A stretch of DNA of 64,000 nucleotides from JAFDBW01 sp963825575 (lineage in GTDB: Bacteria; Desulfobacterota; Desulfuromonadia; Desulfuromonadales; BM103). Below the pieces are notes generated by a model. That model made no database searches, was not told the DNA's origin, and saw nothing but the letters and a program-made list of their open reading frames with translations. Below, one piece after another: positions 1-7,789 of the stretch (its first letter is position 1; each line of letters begins with the position of its first letter). The position numbers and the translations under genes were made by a program. The stretch lies in assembly GCA_963825575.1 (NCBI GenBank), contig CAWGUB010000024.1, positions 30,602 to 94,601 on the forward strand. The letters are read 5' to 3'.

Positions 1-678
1 CTGATCATCGAAGACGACCGCAACACTGCGGCCCTGATTGCGACCTATCTCGAACGGGAAGGCTTCTCGACGCAGATTGTGCACGACGGCGCCGAAGCGC
101 TGACCCTGGCCGGCAGGCAGCCCCCTGGTTTCGTTATCCTCGACATCATGCTGCCTGGCGTTGATGGCTGGGAGATCTGCCGGGAACTGCGCAAGCTCTC
201 CGATGTCCCGATCCTTATGCTCACCGCCCGCGAGGAGGAGATCGACCGGGTGTTGGGACTCTCCCTCGGCGCAGACGATTACGTCGTCAAACCCTTCAGC
301 CCGCGTGAGCTGGTGGAACGGGTCAAGGCGATCCTGCGGCGGACCTCGCGGCGCGTCGAACCGGTCCATGAACTCAGGCACGCCGACCTGGTCCTCGATA
401 TCGACAAGCGTCGGGTGACTCTTGACGGACAACCGGTAGAACTGACGGCGGTGGAATACAAACTGCTGCAGGCGCTGATGAGCGCACCGGGCAAGGCCCT
501 GTCCCGCGACGACTTGCTCAACCACATCTACCAGCGCGGCGAAGCGGTTGTTGACCGGGTGGTTGACGTACACATCGGGCATTTGCGTCAGAAACTGGCC
601 GACGATGCAGCGGAACCCCGCTATATCGAAACGGTACGCGGCTTCGGCTACCGCTTCGCCGATCGGCAACAGTCATGA
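1..678 (+). CDS. OmpR/PhoB-family response regulator (BaeR-like), 5' truncated by window edge
   Basis: DNA-binding response regulator that receives phosphate from the kinase encoded immediately downstream. The reading frame is open from base 1 and begins inside the receiver domain with the acidic pair (LIIEDD), so only the first few codons are missing. The phospho-acceptor Asp lies in VILDIMLPG (about window residue 48), and the conserved Thr and Lys are in LMLTARE and VVKPFS. After a linker, a winged-helix Trans_reg_C domain fills the C-terminal half (ending RYIETVRGFGYRF, the classical wing). The kinase start overlaps its stop (ATGA), so the two are translationally coupled. The product is similar to BaeR/CpxR-type envelope-stress regulators, but the exact signal is unknown. 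Tandem repeats in front of the gene at 1861 could be its target. Confidence 0.93.
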   Translation: MIIEDDRNTAALIATYLEREGFSTQIVHDGAEALTLAGRQPPGFVILDIMLPGVDGWEICRELRKLSDVPILMLTAREEEIDRVLGLSLGADDYVVKPFSPRELVERVKAILRRTSRRVEPVHELRHADLVLDIDKRRVTLDGQPVELTAVEYKLLQALMSAPGKALSRDDLLNHIYQRGEAVVDRVVDVHIGHLRQKLADDAAEPRYIETVRGFGYRFADRQQS

Positions 679-1742
679 AGGTTAGCCTGCACTGGAAACT
701 GATGCTGGTAACAACGATACCGGTGATCGCGGTGATCACCGGCATCATCTGGCTGGCCTTCGATCAGCTCGCTGCAGACTACTTCATGGTGCTGATGGAC
801 AAATACATGGTCTCGCCCACTGACACGCACCGGGCCTTTTTGACCGCCGTCCACCGTTACCTGCTCTGGGCAAGTCTGGTCGCTCTCTGCCTGGCCTTCC
901 TGCTCAGCTACCTGTTGACCCGGCGCGTACTGCGCCCCCTGGTGCAGATGAGCGAAGCCAGTCGGCAGATTGCCGCCGGCAACTTCTCGAACCGTGTTGA
1001 AGCTGTCCGGGGTGATGAAATTGGTGAACTCGGCCAGGCCTTCAACCGCATGAGCGACAGCCTGGAACAGCTCGAACAGCTGCGCAAATCGATGGTCTCC
1101 GACGTTGCCCATGAATTGCGCACACCGCTCACTAATTTACGCGGCTACCTGGAAGGTTTGAGTGACGGTGTCATCCCGCCGGACAAGGCGACCTTCGAGA
1201 TGCTGCAGCAGGAGAACCTGCGTCTGGTCAACCTGGTCGAGGATCTTGGTCAGCTGGCGCGGGCCGATGCCGCCCGGGCCTACCTGGATCGCCGACCGGT
1301 CGATCTGAACGGCTGCATCAGTGAAATGCTGAACCTCTATCGGATGAATATCGACGAGAAGCAGATCCGGCTAACGACCCGTTTCACCGACGCTGCGACC
1401 ACCGTTCCCGCTGACCGCGACAAGCTTTTGCAGGCGGTGCGCAACCTGATTGACAATAGCCTGAAATACACTCCGACAGGCGGCGCGGTGACGATTACCA
1501 GCGCCCGCACCACAGGCGGCGTGCGCGTCGACTTTGTTAACGCCGGCCCGGGCATCCCGGCGGCCGAACTCCCCTACGTTTTCGAAAGATTTTTCCGCGC
1601 CGAATATTCACGTTCGAGGGATGCCGGCGGGGCCGGGATCGGTCTGGCCATCGTCAAACAGCTGATCGAGGCCCACGGCGGCCAGGTCGGTGCCGAAAGC
1701 GTTCCCGGCGAAACCCGCATCTGGTTCGAACTCCCCGCCTGA
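675..1742 (+). CDS. Membrane sensor histidine kinase (BaeS-like)
   Basis: Partner kinase of the upstream regulator, 355 residues. A first membrane helix (about residues 8-30) and a second (about 62-82) bracket a short, roughly 30-residue periplasmic loop. A HAMP linker follows (about 83-135), then the HisKA H-box SDVAHELRTPLTN with phospho-acceptor His146, an N-box (RNLIDNSLKYTP), and G-boxes (NAGPGIP, AGGAGIGLAIVKQL). The start ATG overlaps the preceding stop. The very short sensor loop suggests sensing within the membrane or through an accessory protein, as in intramembrane-sensing kinases; this is inference. The downstream genes repair oxidised methionine, so an oxidant or envelope-stress signal is plausible. 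Confidence 0.94.
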   Translation: MKVSLHWKLMLVTTIPVIAVITGIIWLAFDQLAADYFMVLMDKYMVSPTDTHRAFLTAVHRYLLWASLVALCLAFLLSYLLTRRVLRPLVQMSEASRQIAAGNFSNRVEAVRGDEIGELGQAFNRMSDSLEQLEQLRKSMVSDVAHELRTPLTNLRGYLEGLSDGVIPPDKATFEMLQQENLRLVNLVEDLGQLARADAARAYLDRRPVDLNGCISEMLNLYRMNIDEKQIRLTTRFTDAATTVPADRDKLLQAVRNLIDNSLKYTPTGGAVTITSARTTGGVRVDFVNAGPGIPAAELPYVFERFFRAEYSRSRDAGGAGIGLAIVKQLIEAHGGQVGAESVPGETRIWFELPA

Positions 1743-1767
1743 GCCCCCTTTCCGCTTTTTTAGTAAA

Positions 1768-1787
1768 CTTTACCGAATCTTTACCGA
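1768..1787 (+). promoter_or_regulatory. 11-bp-spaced direct repeat, probable OmpR-family operator
   Basis: CTTTACCGA occurs twice (1768-1776 and 1779-1787) with an exact 11-bp period in the 118-bp gap between the kinase gene and the small secreted-protein gene. OmpR/PhoB-family regulators bind tandem half-sites spaced about one helical turn apart. A weak extended -10 (TGCTATCGT, around 1815-1822) lies about 30 bp downstream with no good -35, as expected for an activated promoter. That the neighbouring regulator binds here is inferred. Confidence 0.45.
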
Positions 1788-1860
1788 CCCTTGCTCATCT
1801 GTTTACAGCCGCTTGCTATCGTTTTGTCACCAGCGGGACCCAAGTGAAAGGACAAAGGCC

Positions 1861-2187
1861 ATGCAAACCGCACGACTCGTTACAGCAACCCTTCTGACCA
1901 TTCTGTTGGTCGCATTCAGCGCCACCGCAGAGCTACCCCCGGGGATGGCGAAAGCCACCTTCGTCGTCCACTGCTATGACGTCGGCGCCCACGCCCTGGA
2001 AGGCAAACCAGGCGTTCTCTCTGTCGAACGCGGCTGGAGCGGGTCGCGCGAAGTCGACCGGGTGGTATATAATCATAAAGAAGTATCAATCATGCAACTC
2101 GAAGGCTGGCTCAAGGCCGCGGACACCTACGTCAGCACCCTGGAGCAGACGATCAGCACCGAGCCGGCAAAGGAGATGTCACAATGA
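1861..2187 (+). CDS. Small secreted protein with an MsrA-like or HMA-like beta-alpha-beta core
   Basis: 108 residues; I do not recognise the family with certainty. An N-terminal Sec signal peptide (about residues 1-23, ending FSATA) is followed by one compact domain. The start ATG has AGGACAAAGG upstream. By eye the mature part lines up with the first half of the MsrA fold encoded two genes later: K-A-x-F, then a Cys in the position of the MsrA catalytic Cys (VVHCYD), then GV..V..GW, then EV..V.Y and a final helix. The Trp next to the catalytic Cys and the long MsrA loop are missing. A heavy-metal-associated (ferredoxin-like) fold is the alternative reading. Its stop overlaps the msrB start, so it is probably co-translated with the sulfoxide reductases. 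Confidence 0.75.
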   Translation: MQTARLVTATLLTILLVAFSATAELPPGMAKATFVVHCYDVGAHALEGKPGVLSVERGWSGSREVDRVVYNHKEVSIMQLEGWLKAADTYVSTLEQTISTEPAKEMSQ

Positions 2188-2753
2188 AAAGACGCGATTT
2201 TCTGAAGGACACGGCGGTTGTGGTTGCCGGAACCTCGGCTTCCCTGGCCACGCTCAACTTGATCGATGCACGGCTGATGTCGGTTTTTTCGCCGAACGCA
2301 GCCAACGCGGCAGAGCAGATCAAGGTCTATTCCGTCTCAGAGGGGACCTACATCATGACCGAGAAAGTTGAAAAGAGTGTCGCTGAATGGCGCACGCTAC
2401 TGACACCGGAACAGTTCCATATCCTGCGAGAAAAGGGTACTGAGCACGCATTTACCGGCATCTACGATAAACATTACCAAGAGGGTGTTTACCAGTGTGC
2501 CGGTTGCGGCCTCGACCTGTATGCCTCCAAGGACAAGTTCGATTCCAGGACCGGCTGGCCGAGTTTTACCGCTCCGGTCGCCGAAGAGAACATCGCCACG
2601 GAAGACGACTTCAGCTTCTTCAGCCATCGCACCGAGCTGCTCTGCGCCCGTTGTGATGGCCACCTTGGACACGTCTTTGACGATGGCCCTCAACCAACCG
2701 GTTTACGTCATTGCATCAACTCGGCCTCGCTCAGCTTTGTTGCCAGCAAGTAA
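2184..2753 (+). CDS. msrB: Tat-exported methionine-R-sulfoxide reductase
   Basis: Reduces the R epimer of methionine sulfoxide in proteins. The N-terminus carries a twin-arginine signal (KRRDFLK, then a hydrophobic stretch and an ANA-A type cleavage site near residue 42), so the enzyme should act in the periplasm after export by the Tat system. The mature part has the MsrB hallmarks: zinc-binding CAGC and CARC pairs, the GWPSF substrate motif, HLGHVFDDGP, and the catalytic Cys in RHCINSASL. The length of 189 residues equals a normal MsrB plus the leader. The start overlaps the preceding gene (ATGA) and msrA follows 7 bp later. Tat-exported MsrB is less common than cytoplasmic MsrB. Confidence 0.96.
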   Translation: MKRRDFLKDTAVVVAGTSASLATLNLIDARLMSVFSPNAANAAEQIKVYSVSEGTYIMTEKVEKSVAEWRTLLTPEQFHILREKGTEHAFTGIYDKHYQEGVYQCAGCGLDLYASKDKFDSRTGWPSFTAPVAEENIATEDDFSFFSHRTELLCARCDGHLGHVFDDGPQPTGLRHCINSASLSFVASK

Positions 2754-2760
2754 GGGAGAG

Positions 2761-3312
2761 ATGAACGATATGGAGAAAACCATGATAGCCAAGGCCATCT
2801 TTGCCGGCGGCTGCTTCTGGTGCATGGAGCCACCCTTTGAAAAACTCGACGGCGTACACGCAGTGGTCTCCGGCTACATCGACGGCCACCAGGACAACCC
2901 GACTTACCAGGAAGTTTCGTCCGGGACGACCGGACATACCGAAGCCGTCGAGATCAGCTATGACCCGGCAAAAATCAGCTTCGAGGAATTGCTCGAGGTG
3001 TTCTGGATGAATGTCGACCCGACCGACGCTGGAGGCCAGTTTGTCGACCGCGGCAGCCAGTACCGTACCGGCATCTACTATCTCAACGACGAACAGAGGC
3101 AGCTGGCTGAAGCATCAAAAGAACGGCTGGGCAAGTCAGGCCGCTTCGATAGTCCGATCGTGACCGAGATCGTTGCCGCGACCCAATTCTACCCGGCCGA
3201 GGATTATCACCAGGATTATTACAAGGAGTGCCCGATCCGCTACAAGTCCTACCGCTACAGTTCGGGCCGTGACCAGTTTATCAACCGGGTCTGGGGCAAG
3301 GAAGAGACATAA
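2761..3312 (+). CDS. msrA: Peptide-methionine (S)-S-oxide reductase
   Basis: Reduces the S epimer of methionine sulfoxide and complements msrB, 7 bp upstream. The catalytic motif GCFWC sits near residue 18, followed by GYIDG, the TGHTEAVEISYDP block and the C-terminal EDYHQDYY motif, all typical of MsrA. The ATG at 2761 follows AGGGAGAG and gives 183 residues, the normal size. A longer in-frame opening upstream lies inside msrB in another frame and is not the gene. No export signal is visible, so unlike MsrB this enzyme appears cytoplasmic unless a later start is used. Confidence 0.96.
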   Translation: MNDMEKTMIAKAIFAGGCFWCMEPPFEKLDGVHAVVSGYIDGHQDNPTYQEVSSGTTGHTEAVEISYDPAKISFEELLEVFWMNVDPTDAGGQFVDRGSQYRTGIYYLNDEQRQLAEASKERLGKSGRFDSPIVTEIVAATQFYPAEDYHQDYYKECPIRYKSYRYSSGRDQFINRVWGKEET

Positions 3313-3341
3313 ATGGACCTATTCCTCAAGGCAGCCAACAA

Positions 3342-3373
3342 GCCCCGGTACTTCAAAGTGCCGGGGTTCTTTT
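3342..3373. terminator. Bidirectional intrinsic terminator
   Basis: CCCCGGTACTT and AAGTGCCGGGG form a stem of about 9-11 bp, flanked by a T-rich run on the plus strand. It lies between the convergent msrA and lipoprotein genes and can serve both. Confidence 0.8.
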
Positions 3374-4668
3374 ATTCCTGTACCAGGTTCTCAGCGGTAA
3401 TCTGGTTTGCGGCGCGTACCGTCTGTAAAAAACCGTCGATCTGGCGCGTAATCTCCTCGCAAACAGCCCCTTCCGTATCCTCCGGGATCGGCACCGGCAC
3501 CAGGACCAATCCGAGCACGGTGTCTGTCCCTTCCCGGGTGCTCTCAAAAGAGGTCACTATCCTGCCGTCTGCAACGGCCAGGAGGTCCGCCCTGATCGTC
3601 GAAACCTTGTCGGCGCTTTCATAGCCGATCACCCCGTAGGCCGTGACATAGAAGGGTCCGGTAAACTGCGACTGGACCGTTTCACCGTCCCAGCTCAGGA
3701 CATAACGGATTCCCAGCTCCAGCAGACGCTCCCTGACGGCGGGTTGCCTGATGATCGATTCCAGATCATTCTGCGCCTCGGGGTAATTGCTGCGCGACAG
3801 CCAGGGGTACAACTGATCTCGCAGATCGCCCTGCAAGATCGGCTTCAAGGATAATTCGTTATCCTCGATTTGCTCGAGCATGCATCGTTCGAGACGCTTC
3901 CTGGCGGGATCCTGGTCCTGGTCATAAACTGGACCGAGCATTGCCAGGGTCACCGGGTCTTCGGCGTCCGGCAGGGACTTCCTGACTACTTGCTTCGTCA
4001 CCTCGGGTGCCGGGAGCCTGCCCGTCAGAAGCAGCTGTTGATCAAGCTCGGCGAGCAGCACCGAGATGGCATCCCAAACCGCACCCCGGGCGACAGCATC
4101 GAATTCCTCAGCGGAGACCCTGCGGGGCAATGCGCCCTGGTTGATGGAGACGCTTGCTGCCGGGGACGACTGCCCGGCGGGCTCTTTTACGTAATCAAGC
4201 CCGGCAACCTGCCAGCTATGGATATGTTTCCCCTTGACAAAAAACTCGAACTGGTAGACCACCCCGACCGCTATGATCTGCGGATCGAGATGCGAGGGCA
4301 TGGAGACAATGTTCGGCACGATGACGAACGCCAGATCCTCTTCGTCGAAGCCCTGTTGCAGAGCTGTCGAGGTAGCGCACCTCGGCAAAAGTCTCGGCGA
4401 AGGCAAGGTCAAGAGCCTGGCGTGTCGCAGCCGCGGGATTGTTGTGGAAGGTCAGCTGATAGTCGTCAGCGGTCGTGTGGTAAAAGTTATTGTCAAAAAA
4501 GTCGGCGGGAAAGTACACGCCGACACTCGCCGGGTAACGGGCAACGGCGGGGTCGTAGCGCACCTTGTCAATGGTCATGGGGGTCGTCTGTATCGCGGGG
4601 GTACAGCCTGCCTGCACCAACAGCAGCAAGACAATCACCAGGGATGCCATGTTGCGAAAAACAAGCAT
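3372..4668 (-). CDS. Uncharacterised lipoprotein, interrupted by an apparent frameshift
   Basis: Function unknown. The N-terminal part begins at an ATG (4668) preceded by GAGG and has a lipoprotein signal ending in the lipobox VQAGC, so the product is probably an outer-membrane lipoprotein. The frame then changes between about 4345 and 4375. The upstream frame reads AEVRYLDSS; the downstream frame resumes with GFDEEDLAFVIVPN and stays open to 3372, giving about 430 residues in total. Removing one base restores a continuous protein. Both halves have normal codon use and the downstream half has no start of its own, so this is one gene with either a sequencing error or a real inactivating indel. 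I see no catalytic motif. Confidence 0.7.
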
Positions 4669-4761
4669 GTGCGCCTCGCAGGTAGAACAGTATGACTGCA
4701 AGTCATCATATAGCAGTGGGCAGCGAAACTGCCTACCTGGTGGGGGATCGACCCGCCTTGA

Positions 4762-5163
4762 TCACGGCAGCGTTATATCCGGAGTCCCGCTGCCAATCAG
4801 GTCAAGGGCCTGTTCAATTTCAAAGTAGACGAGGAATTTTGGCCCCTTGGCGGCGTCTTCTTCGGGAGTCAGACAACGCCTGGTCAGCTGTTGAATCAAC
4901 TCGGCGTCCTGGTTCTCCCTGACTTTTTTAAGATAAAGCCGGATCCCTTTGTAGCCGCGCTCTGCTTCGATGAACAGGTAGGATGCATACGGATTCTTCT
5001 CAAGGTTTTTATGAGTCAGTCGGTCGCGCATGATAAAGGCAATGGTTCCGTCAGCCATGACATGCGGCCGGGCATAGATGGCGGCATTGACCTTGCCTTG
5101 ACTGTCGGCAGTTGAGAAAACCCCAATGCCGCTCAAATTCTCGAAATATTCTTTCAATTGCAT
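4762..5163 (-). CDS. Pyridoxamine 5'-phosphate oxidase-fold (flavin-binding split-barrel) protein
   Basis: 133 residues with the split-barrel layout: an N-terminal helix (LKEYFENLSGIGVFST), paired strands (KVNAAIYARPHVM, TIAFIMRD), then THKNLEKNPYASYLFIE and GYKGIRLYLKK. These small proteins usually bind FMN or F420 or, in some cases, haem; the substrate cannot be told from sequence. The start ATG has a strong AAGGAGA nine bases upstream. The gene stands alone between the lipoprotein gene and the tRNA remnant. A general-stress or reductase role is possible, but I have no evidence for a specific one. Confidence 0.85.
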   Translation of the reverse strand: MQLKEYFENLSGIGVFSTADSQGKVNAAIYARPHVMADGTIAFIMRDRLTHKNLEKNPYASYLFIEAERGYKGIRLYLKKVRENQDAELIQQLTRRCLTPEEDAAKGPKFLVYFEIEQALDLIGSGTPDITLP

Positions 5164-5303
5164 GATAATTCTCCTTGGCAGGTTTTGTCTGTTCCCCTAA
5201 GGTTAACCGAAAAAACCTGTGACACAATTGGCGAGCTGACGATTGCCGCGATTGAGAGGACATTTTACCTTCATTGCGACCTCCACAGACCATGCGACGT
5301 TAA

Positions 5304-5340
5304 AAACACGAAAAGCCTCAGCACTTAACGCTGCTGGGGC
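5304..5340 (-). terminator. Intrinsic terminator downstream of the tRNA-Arg remnant
   Basis: On the minus strand GCCCCAGCA and TGCTGAGGC form a 9-bp stem (one mismatch) followed by a T-rich run. It sits just 3' of the partial tRNA copy, which suggests that this copy was once a transcribed tRNA gene. Confidence 0.65.
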
Positions 5341-5351
5341 CTTTCGTGAAA

Positions 5352-5398
5352 TGGCGCGCCGCGGAAGATTCGAACTTCCGCACTGCTGATCGGTAGAG
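5352..5398 (-). pseudogene. Decayed 3' half of a tRNA-Arg gene (possible attachment-site remnant)
   Basis: The minus strand here matches the 3' half of the intact tRNA-Arg at 7356-7432. 28 bases (5349-5376 against 7353-7380) are identical, covering the CCA end, the 3' acceptor strand and most of the T-arm. Similarity then fades through the variable region and anticodon arm. No 5' half, D-arm or matching acceptor strand can be found, so it cannot form a tRNA. It is either a decayed tandem copy or the duplicated 3' tRNA end that integrases leave at the far side of an inserted element; the 2-kb interval between the copies contains no integrase. Confidence 0.7.
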
Positions 5399-5449
5399 AT
5401 TCTGTATCTTGTTGACCTGCTCCTTTTCATAGAAGAGCTTCGATCCCGC

Positions 5450-5486
5450 AAAAAAAGCAGCCTCTCTGAAAAATCAGAAAGGCTGC
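5450..5486 (-). terminator. Terminator of mscL
   Basis: On the minus strand a GCAGCCT...AGGCTGC stem extended by TCTGA/TCAGA (one mismatch) is followed by seven T. It lies about 45 bp past the mscL stop. Confidence 0.85.
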
Positions 5487-5532
5487 GTCATTATGACCTC
5501 TTCTGAGGGTTTGCTTCACTTCTTCGATGAAA

Positions 5533-5991
5533 TTATGAACTAATTTCTGAAGTACAGTATGGACAACGTGTCGCCTTCAAAGAAATCGATGAGAAGCAGT
5601 GCGGGCAATCGTGGGTTGTTGGCTCTTCTGGCGGAGCAACTTCTTCTCTTTTCAGTTTATTGATCGCTTTTATCAGCATGAAAACAGCAAAGGCAACAAT
5701 CACGAAACTAATCACATTGTTGATGAAAAGTCCGTAGTTAATGGTGACCGCACCAGCCGCCTGGGCGTCGGCAACAGTGGCATAGGACCCGGGAGCATCG
5801 CCGCTGTTGAGAACGATGAAAAGTTGCGAAAAATCGACATTTCCCATTAACATTCCAATAGGAGGCATAATCACGTCAGAGACCAGCGATTTGACAATTG
5901 TGCCAAACGCTCCTCCGATAATGATACCAACCGCCATGTCAACCACATTTCCCTTAACAGCGAACTCTTTGAATTCCTTGATCATTGACAT
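5533..5991 (-). CDS. mscL: Large-conductance mechanosensitive channel with a C-terminal zinc ribbon
   Basis: Pentameric inner-membrane channel that opens at high membrane tension to release solutes on osmotic downshock. The start is classical (an amphipathic N-terminal helix, then FAVKGNVVDMAVGIIIGGAFG), with TM1 at about residues 15-45 and TM2 at about 80-105 (NNVISFVIVAFAVFMLIKA). In place of the usual C-terminal helical bundle ending, residues from about 128 hold a four-cysteine zinc ribbon (CPHC, 11 residues, CPYC). The length of 152 is slightly above the family norm because of this tail. AAAGGA precedes the start by about 11 bases. The gene is monocistronic with its own terminator. Confidence 0.96.
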   Translation of the reverse strand: MSMIKEFKEFAVKGNVVDMAVGIIIGGAFGTIVKSLVSDVIMPPIGMLMGNVDFSQLFIVLNSGDAPGSYATVADAQAAGAVTINYGLFINNVISFVIVAFAVFMLIKAINKLKREEVAPPEEPTTHDCPHCFSSISLKATRCPYCTSEISS

Positions 5992-6119
5992 AATGTAAAC
6001 ATCCTTTCAACAGGGCAAGGGCCATGAAAGGGTCATTTTGGCCGAACAACACCTTAAAGACAAAGTCTTCAAATTGCTACTGAATTATAGCAGTTCCACG
6101 TAAATGACAAGCTGCGAGA

Positions 6120-6140
6120 CAAAGATTTATAAAATCTTTG
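6120..6140. repeat. Perfect 9-bp inverted repeat
   Basis: CAAAGATTT, a 3-base spacer, then AAATCTTTG, about 130 bp upstream of mscL. No T-run follows, so an operator is more likely than a terminator; no binding protein can be named. Confidence 0.5.
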
Positions 6141-6221
6141 CCACGGGCGCGTCACGACCCACTCCCATACTTTAACCTCACCCGGTATCACAGATTACCG
6201 GAGCGATCGCTTAATGACCAA

Positions 6222-6262
6222 AAACCAAAAGGCCCCGCGTCACCGATGAAGTGCCGAGGCCC
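6222..6262 (-). terminator. Probable terminator of the membrane-protein gene
   Basis: On the minus strand an imperfect GGGCCTCG...CGCGGGGCC hairpin is followed by TTTTGGTTTTT, directly after the stop of the gene that ends at 6268. Confidence 0.6.
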
Positions 6263-6267
6263 TAGTC

Positions 6268-7185
6268 CTAAACGGCGCGCCCGAACAGCAGCCGCCCCAA
6301 TTTGAGCAACCCCCACAGAAAAAGAAGGGGCAGAACGATCGTATTCAGCACGAACACGACAATCAAATCGACAATCCTGTCGATCAGATCGAGAGTCGCC
6401 AGCTTGATCGATTCGAGCCGCTCCCCGATATCGAGCATTTTCGCACCCTGGTCGACGGTCTTTTTGACCGTCGACAGAGCATTGTCCCACCATCCCCGTC
6501 CTGCTTCCTCGACCGAGGTGTCGTCACCGGGCTCCTTCACCATGCCTTCTAGCTGGTACTTCTCCAACACGGCGACCGTCTCTCCCAGCGACTCGACCGA
6601 CTGGTCGTATCGTTGTTCCAGGAATGCGACGTAGACCTGGTTATTCAAATAAGCCATTAACGGTACGGCAAAACGCAGCAGGATGGCAGCAAACAACAGG
6701 ACCTTGCCGATGTGGACAAAATTGCACGAACCGAGACACGGCCGCCAGACACCAACCAGCAGAAACACGACTGCCAGCGACAGGACGATCTGAATACTCA
6801 CGAAAGGGGTGATCTCGAGCAGAACTTTTTGCACCCCGATGGATGTCAGGCTCGCCAGCATGACCCACGAAAACCGCTCGACCAGGTCATTGGCGGGGTC
6901 GAGCGACGCCCCCAGGGCCAGAGAGACACCAACCCCTCCCGGCTCGAGCTGCAACTGGCTCTCCTGGAAAACCGAGACGATCGCGTTGAACGTACGCGCG
7001 ATGGCGAACGCCGAGCCGGCCCGGACCAGGCTCTCATCGACATACTGGATCGCCGTCGAATCGATAGCGTGGAAAAAGTGGCTTTCGAACAAGGTCTTTC
7101 TTGAGACGGGCATCAAGATAAGCAGCAGAACAACGACCAGGAGACCGGTCGTCACCATTTTGCGGTTTAGCGAAGTCGAATTCAT
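6268..7185 (-). CDS. Uncharacterised multi-spanning membrane protein
   Basis: No family recognised. The ATG at 7185 has CGAGGAG seven bases upstream and is preferred over an in-frame opening 69 bases earlier. The 305-residue product has an N-terminal hydrophobic helix (about 10-28), then a largely soluble stretch of about 90 residues (HAIDSTAIQYVDESL and onwards), then several hydrophobic segments (two around residues 125-165, one near 175-200), a charged amphipathic region (about 205-265), and a last strongly hydrophobic helix near the C-terminus. No cysteine motif or nucleotide-binding motif is seen. It sits between mscL and the tRNA cluster, inside the interval flanked by the two tRNA-Arg 3' ends. 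Confidence 0.8.
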   Translation of the reverse strand: MNSTSLNRKMVTTGLLVVVLLLILMPVSRKTLFESHFFHAIDSTAIQYVDESLVRAGSAFAIARTFNAIVSVFQESQLQLEPGGVGVSLALGASLDPANDLVERFSWVMLASLTSIGVQKVLLEITPFVSIQIVLSLAVVFLLVGVWRPCLGSCNFVHIGKVLLFAAILLRFAVPLMAYLNNQVYVAFLEQRYDQSVESLGETVAVLEKYQLEGMVKEPGDDTSVEEAGRGWWDNALSTVKKTVDQGAKMLDIGERLESIKLATLDLIDRIVDLIVVFVLNTIVLPLLFLWGLLKLGRLLFGRAV

Positions 7186-7312
7186 TTCTGCTCCTCGGTT
7201 GCCAATTATCATAACAACATTGGAGTGATCGTCCAACTCTGAATCCGGGGACACTCAATATAAGTGCCCCTTTTGAGCTTCCTCGTCTTCGCTAAAAAGG
7301 AGATTTCAGAAA

Positions 7313-7345
7313 TGAAAAGGGAGTCAGACAAATTGTCTGGCTCCC
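7313..7345 (-). terminator. Terminator of the serS-tRNA transcription unit
   Basis: On the minus strand a 13-bp stem (GGGAGCCAGACAA pairing with TTGTCTGACTCCC, one mismatch) is followed by TTTTCATTTC. It lies about 10 bp beyond the CCA end of tRNA-Arg. Confidence 0.88.
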
Positions 7346-7355
7346 TAATCTTAAA

Positions 7356-7432
<77 letters not shown>

Positions 7433-7498
7433 AAAGGAACACGGTTTATCGCTTATAGCGTACCGAAAGTCAAGCTTTTTCAAGCCTGTAGCTAAAAC

Positions 7499-7588
<90 letters not shown>

Positions 7589-7653
7589 GCTATCCACATT
7601 TTTTGCGGACGCACAGTGTAGTGCTGTCGTCCGCATTTTTCAATCCTTAAATT

Positions 7654-7741
7654 TGGCGGAGGAGGTAGGATTCGAACCCACGGACGCTCTCACGTCAACG
7701 GTTTTCAAGACCGCCGCCTTCAACCACTCGGCCACTCCTCC
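7654..7741 (-). tRNA. tRNA-Ser (anticodon TGA)
   Basis: 88 nt class II tRNA with encoded CCA. The acceptor stem is GGAGGAG/CTCCTCC (with G-U/wobble tolerance at its base) and the anticodon TGA sits in TCTTGAAAA. It begins 48 bp after the serS stop and is probably co-transcribed with serS. Confidence 0.96.
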
Positions 7742-7789
7742 GTACTTGTCATATGTGCTGATACTATTTATACGAAGCGCCGCTTCGTA

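Noticed and set aside
2761..3312. Selenocysteine in MsrA
   Set aside because: The catalytic codon is TGC (GCFWC), and no in-frame TGA occurs before the normal stop. The same holds for the glutaredoxin CAYC.
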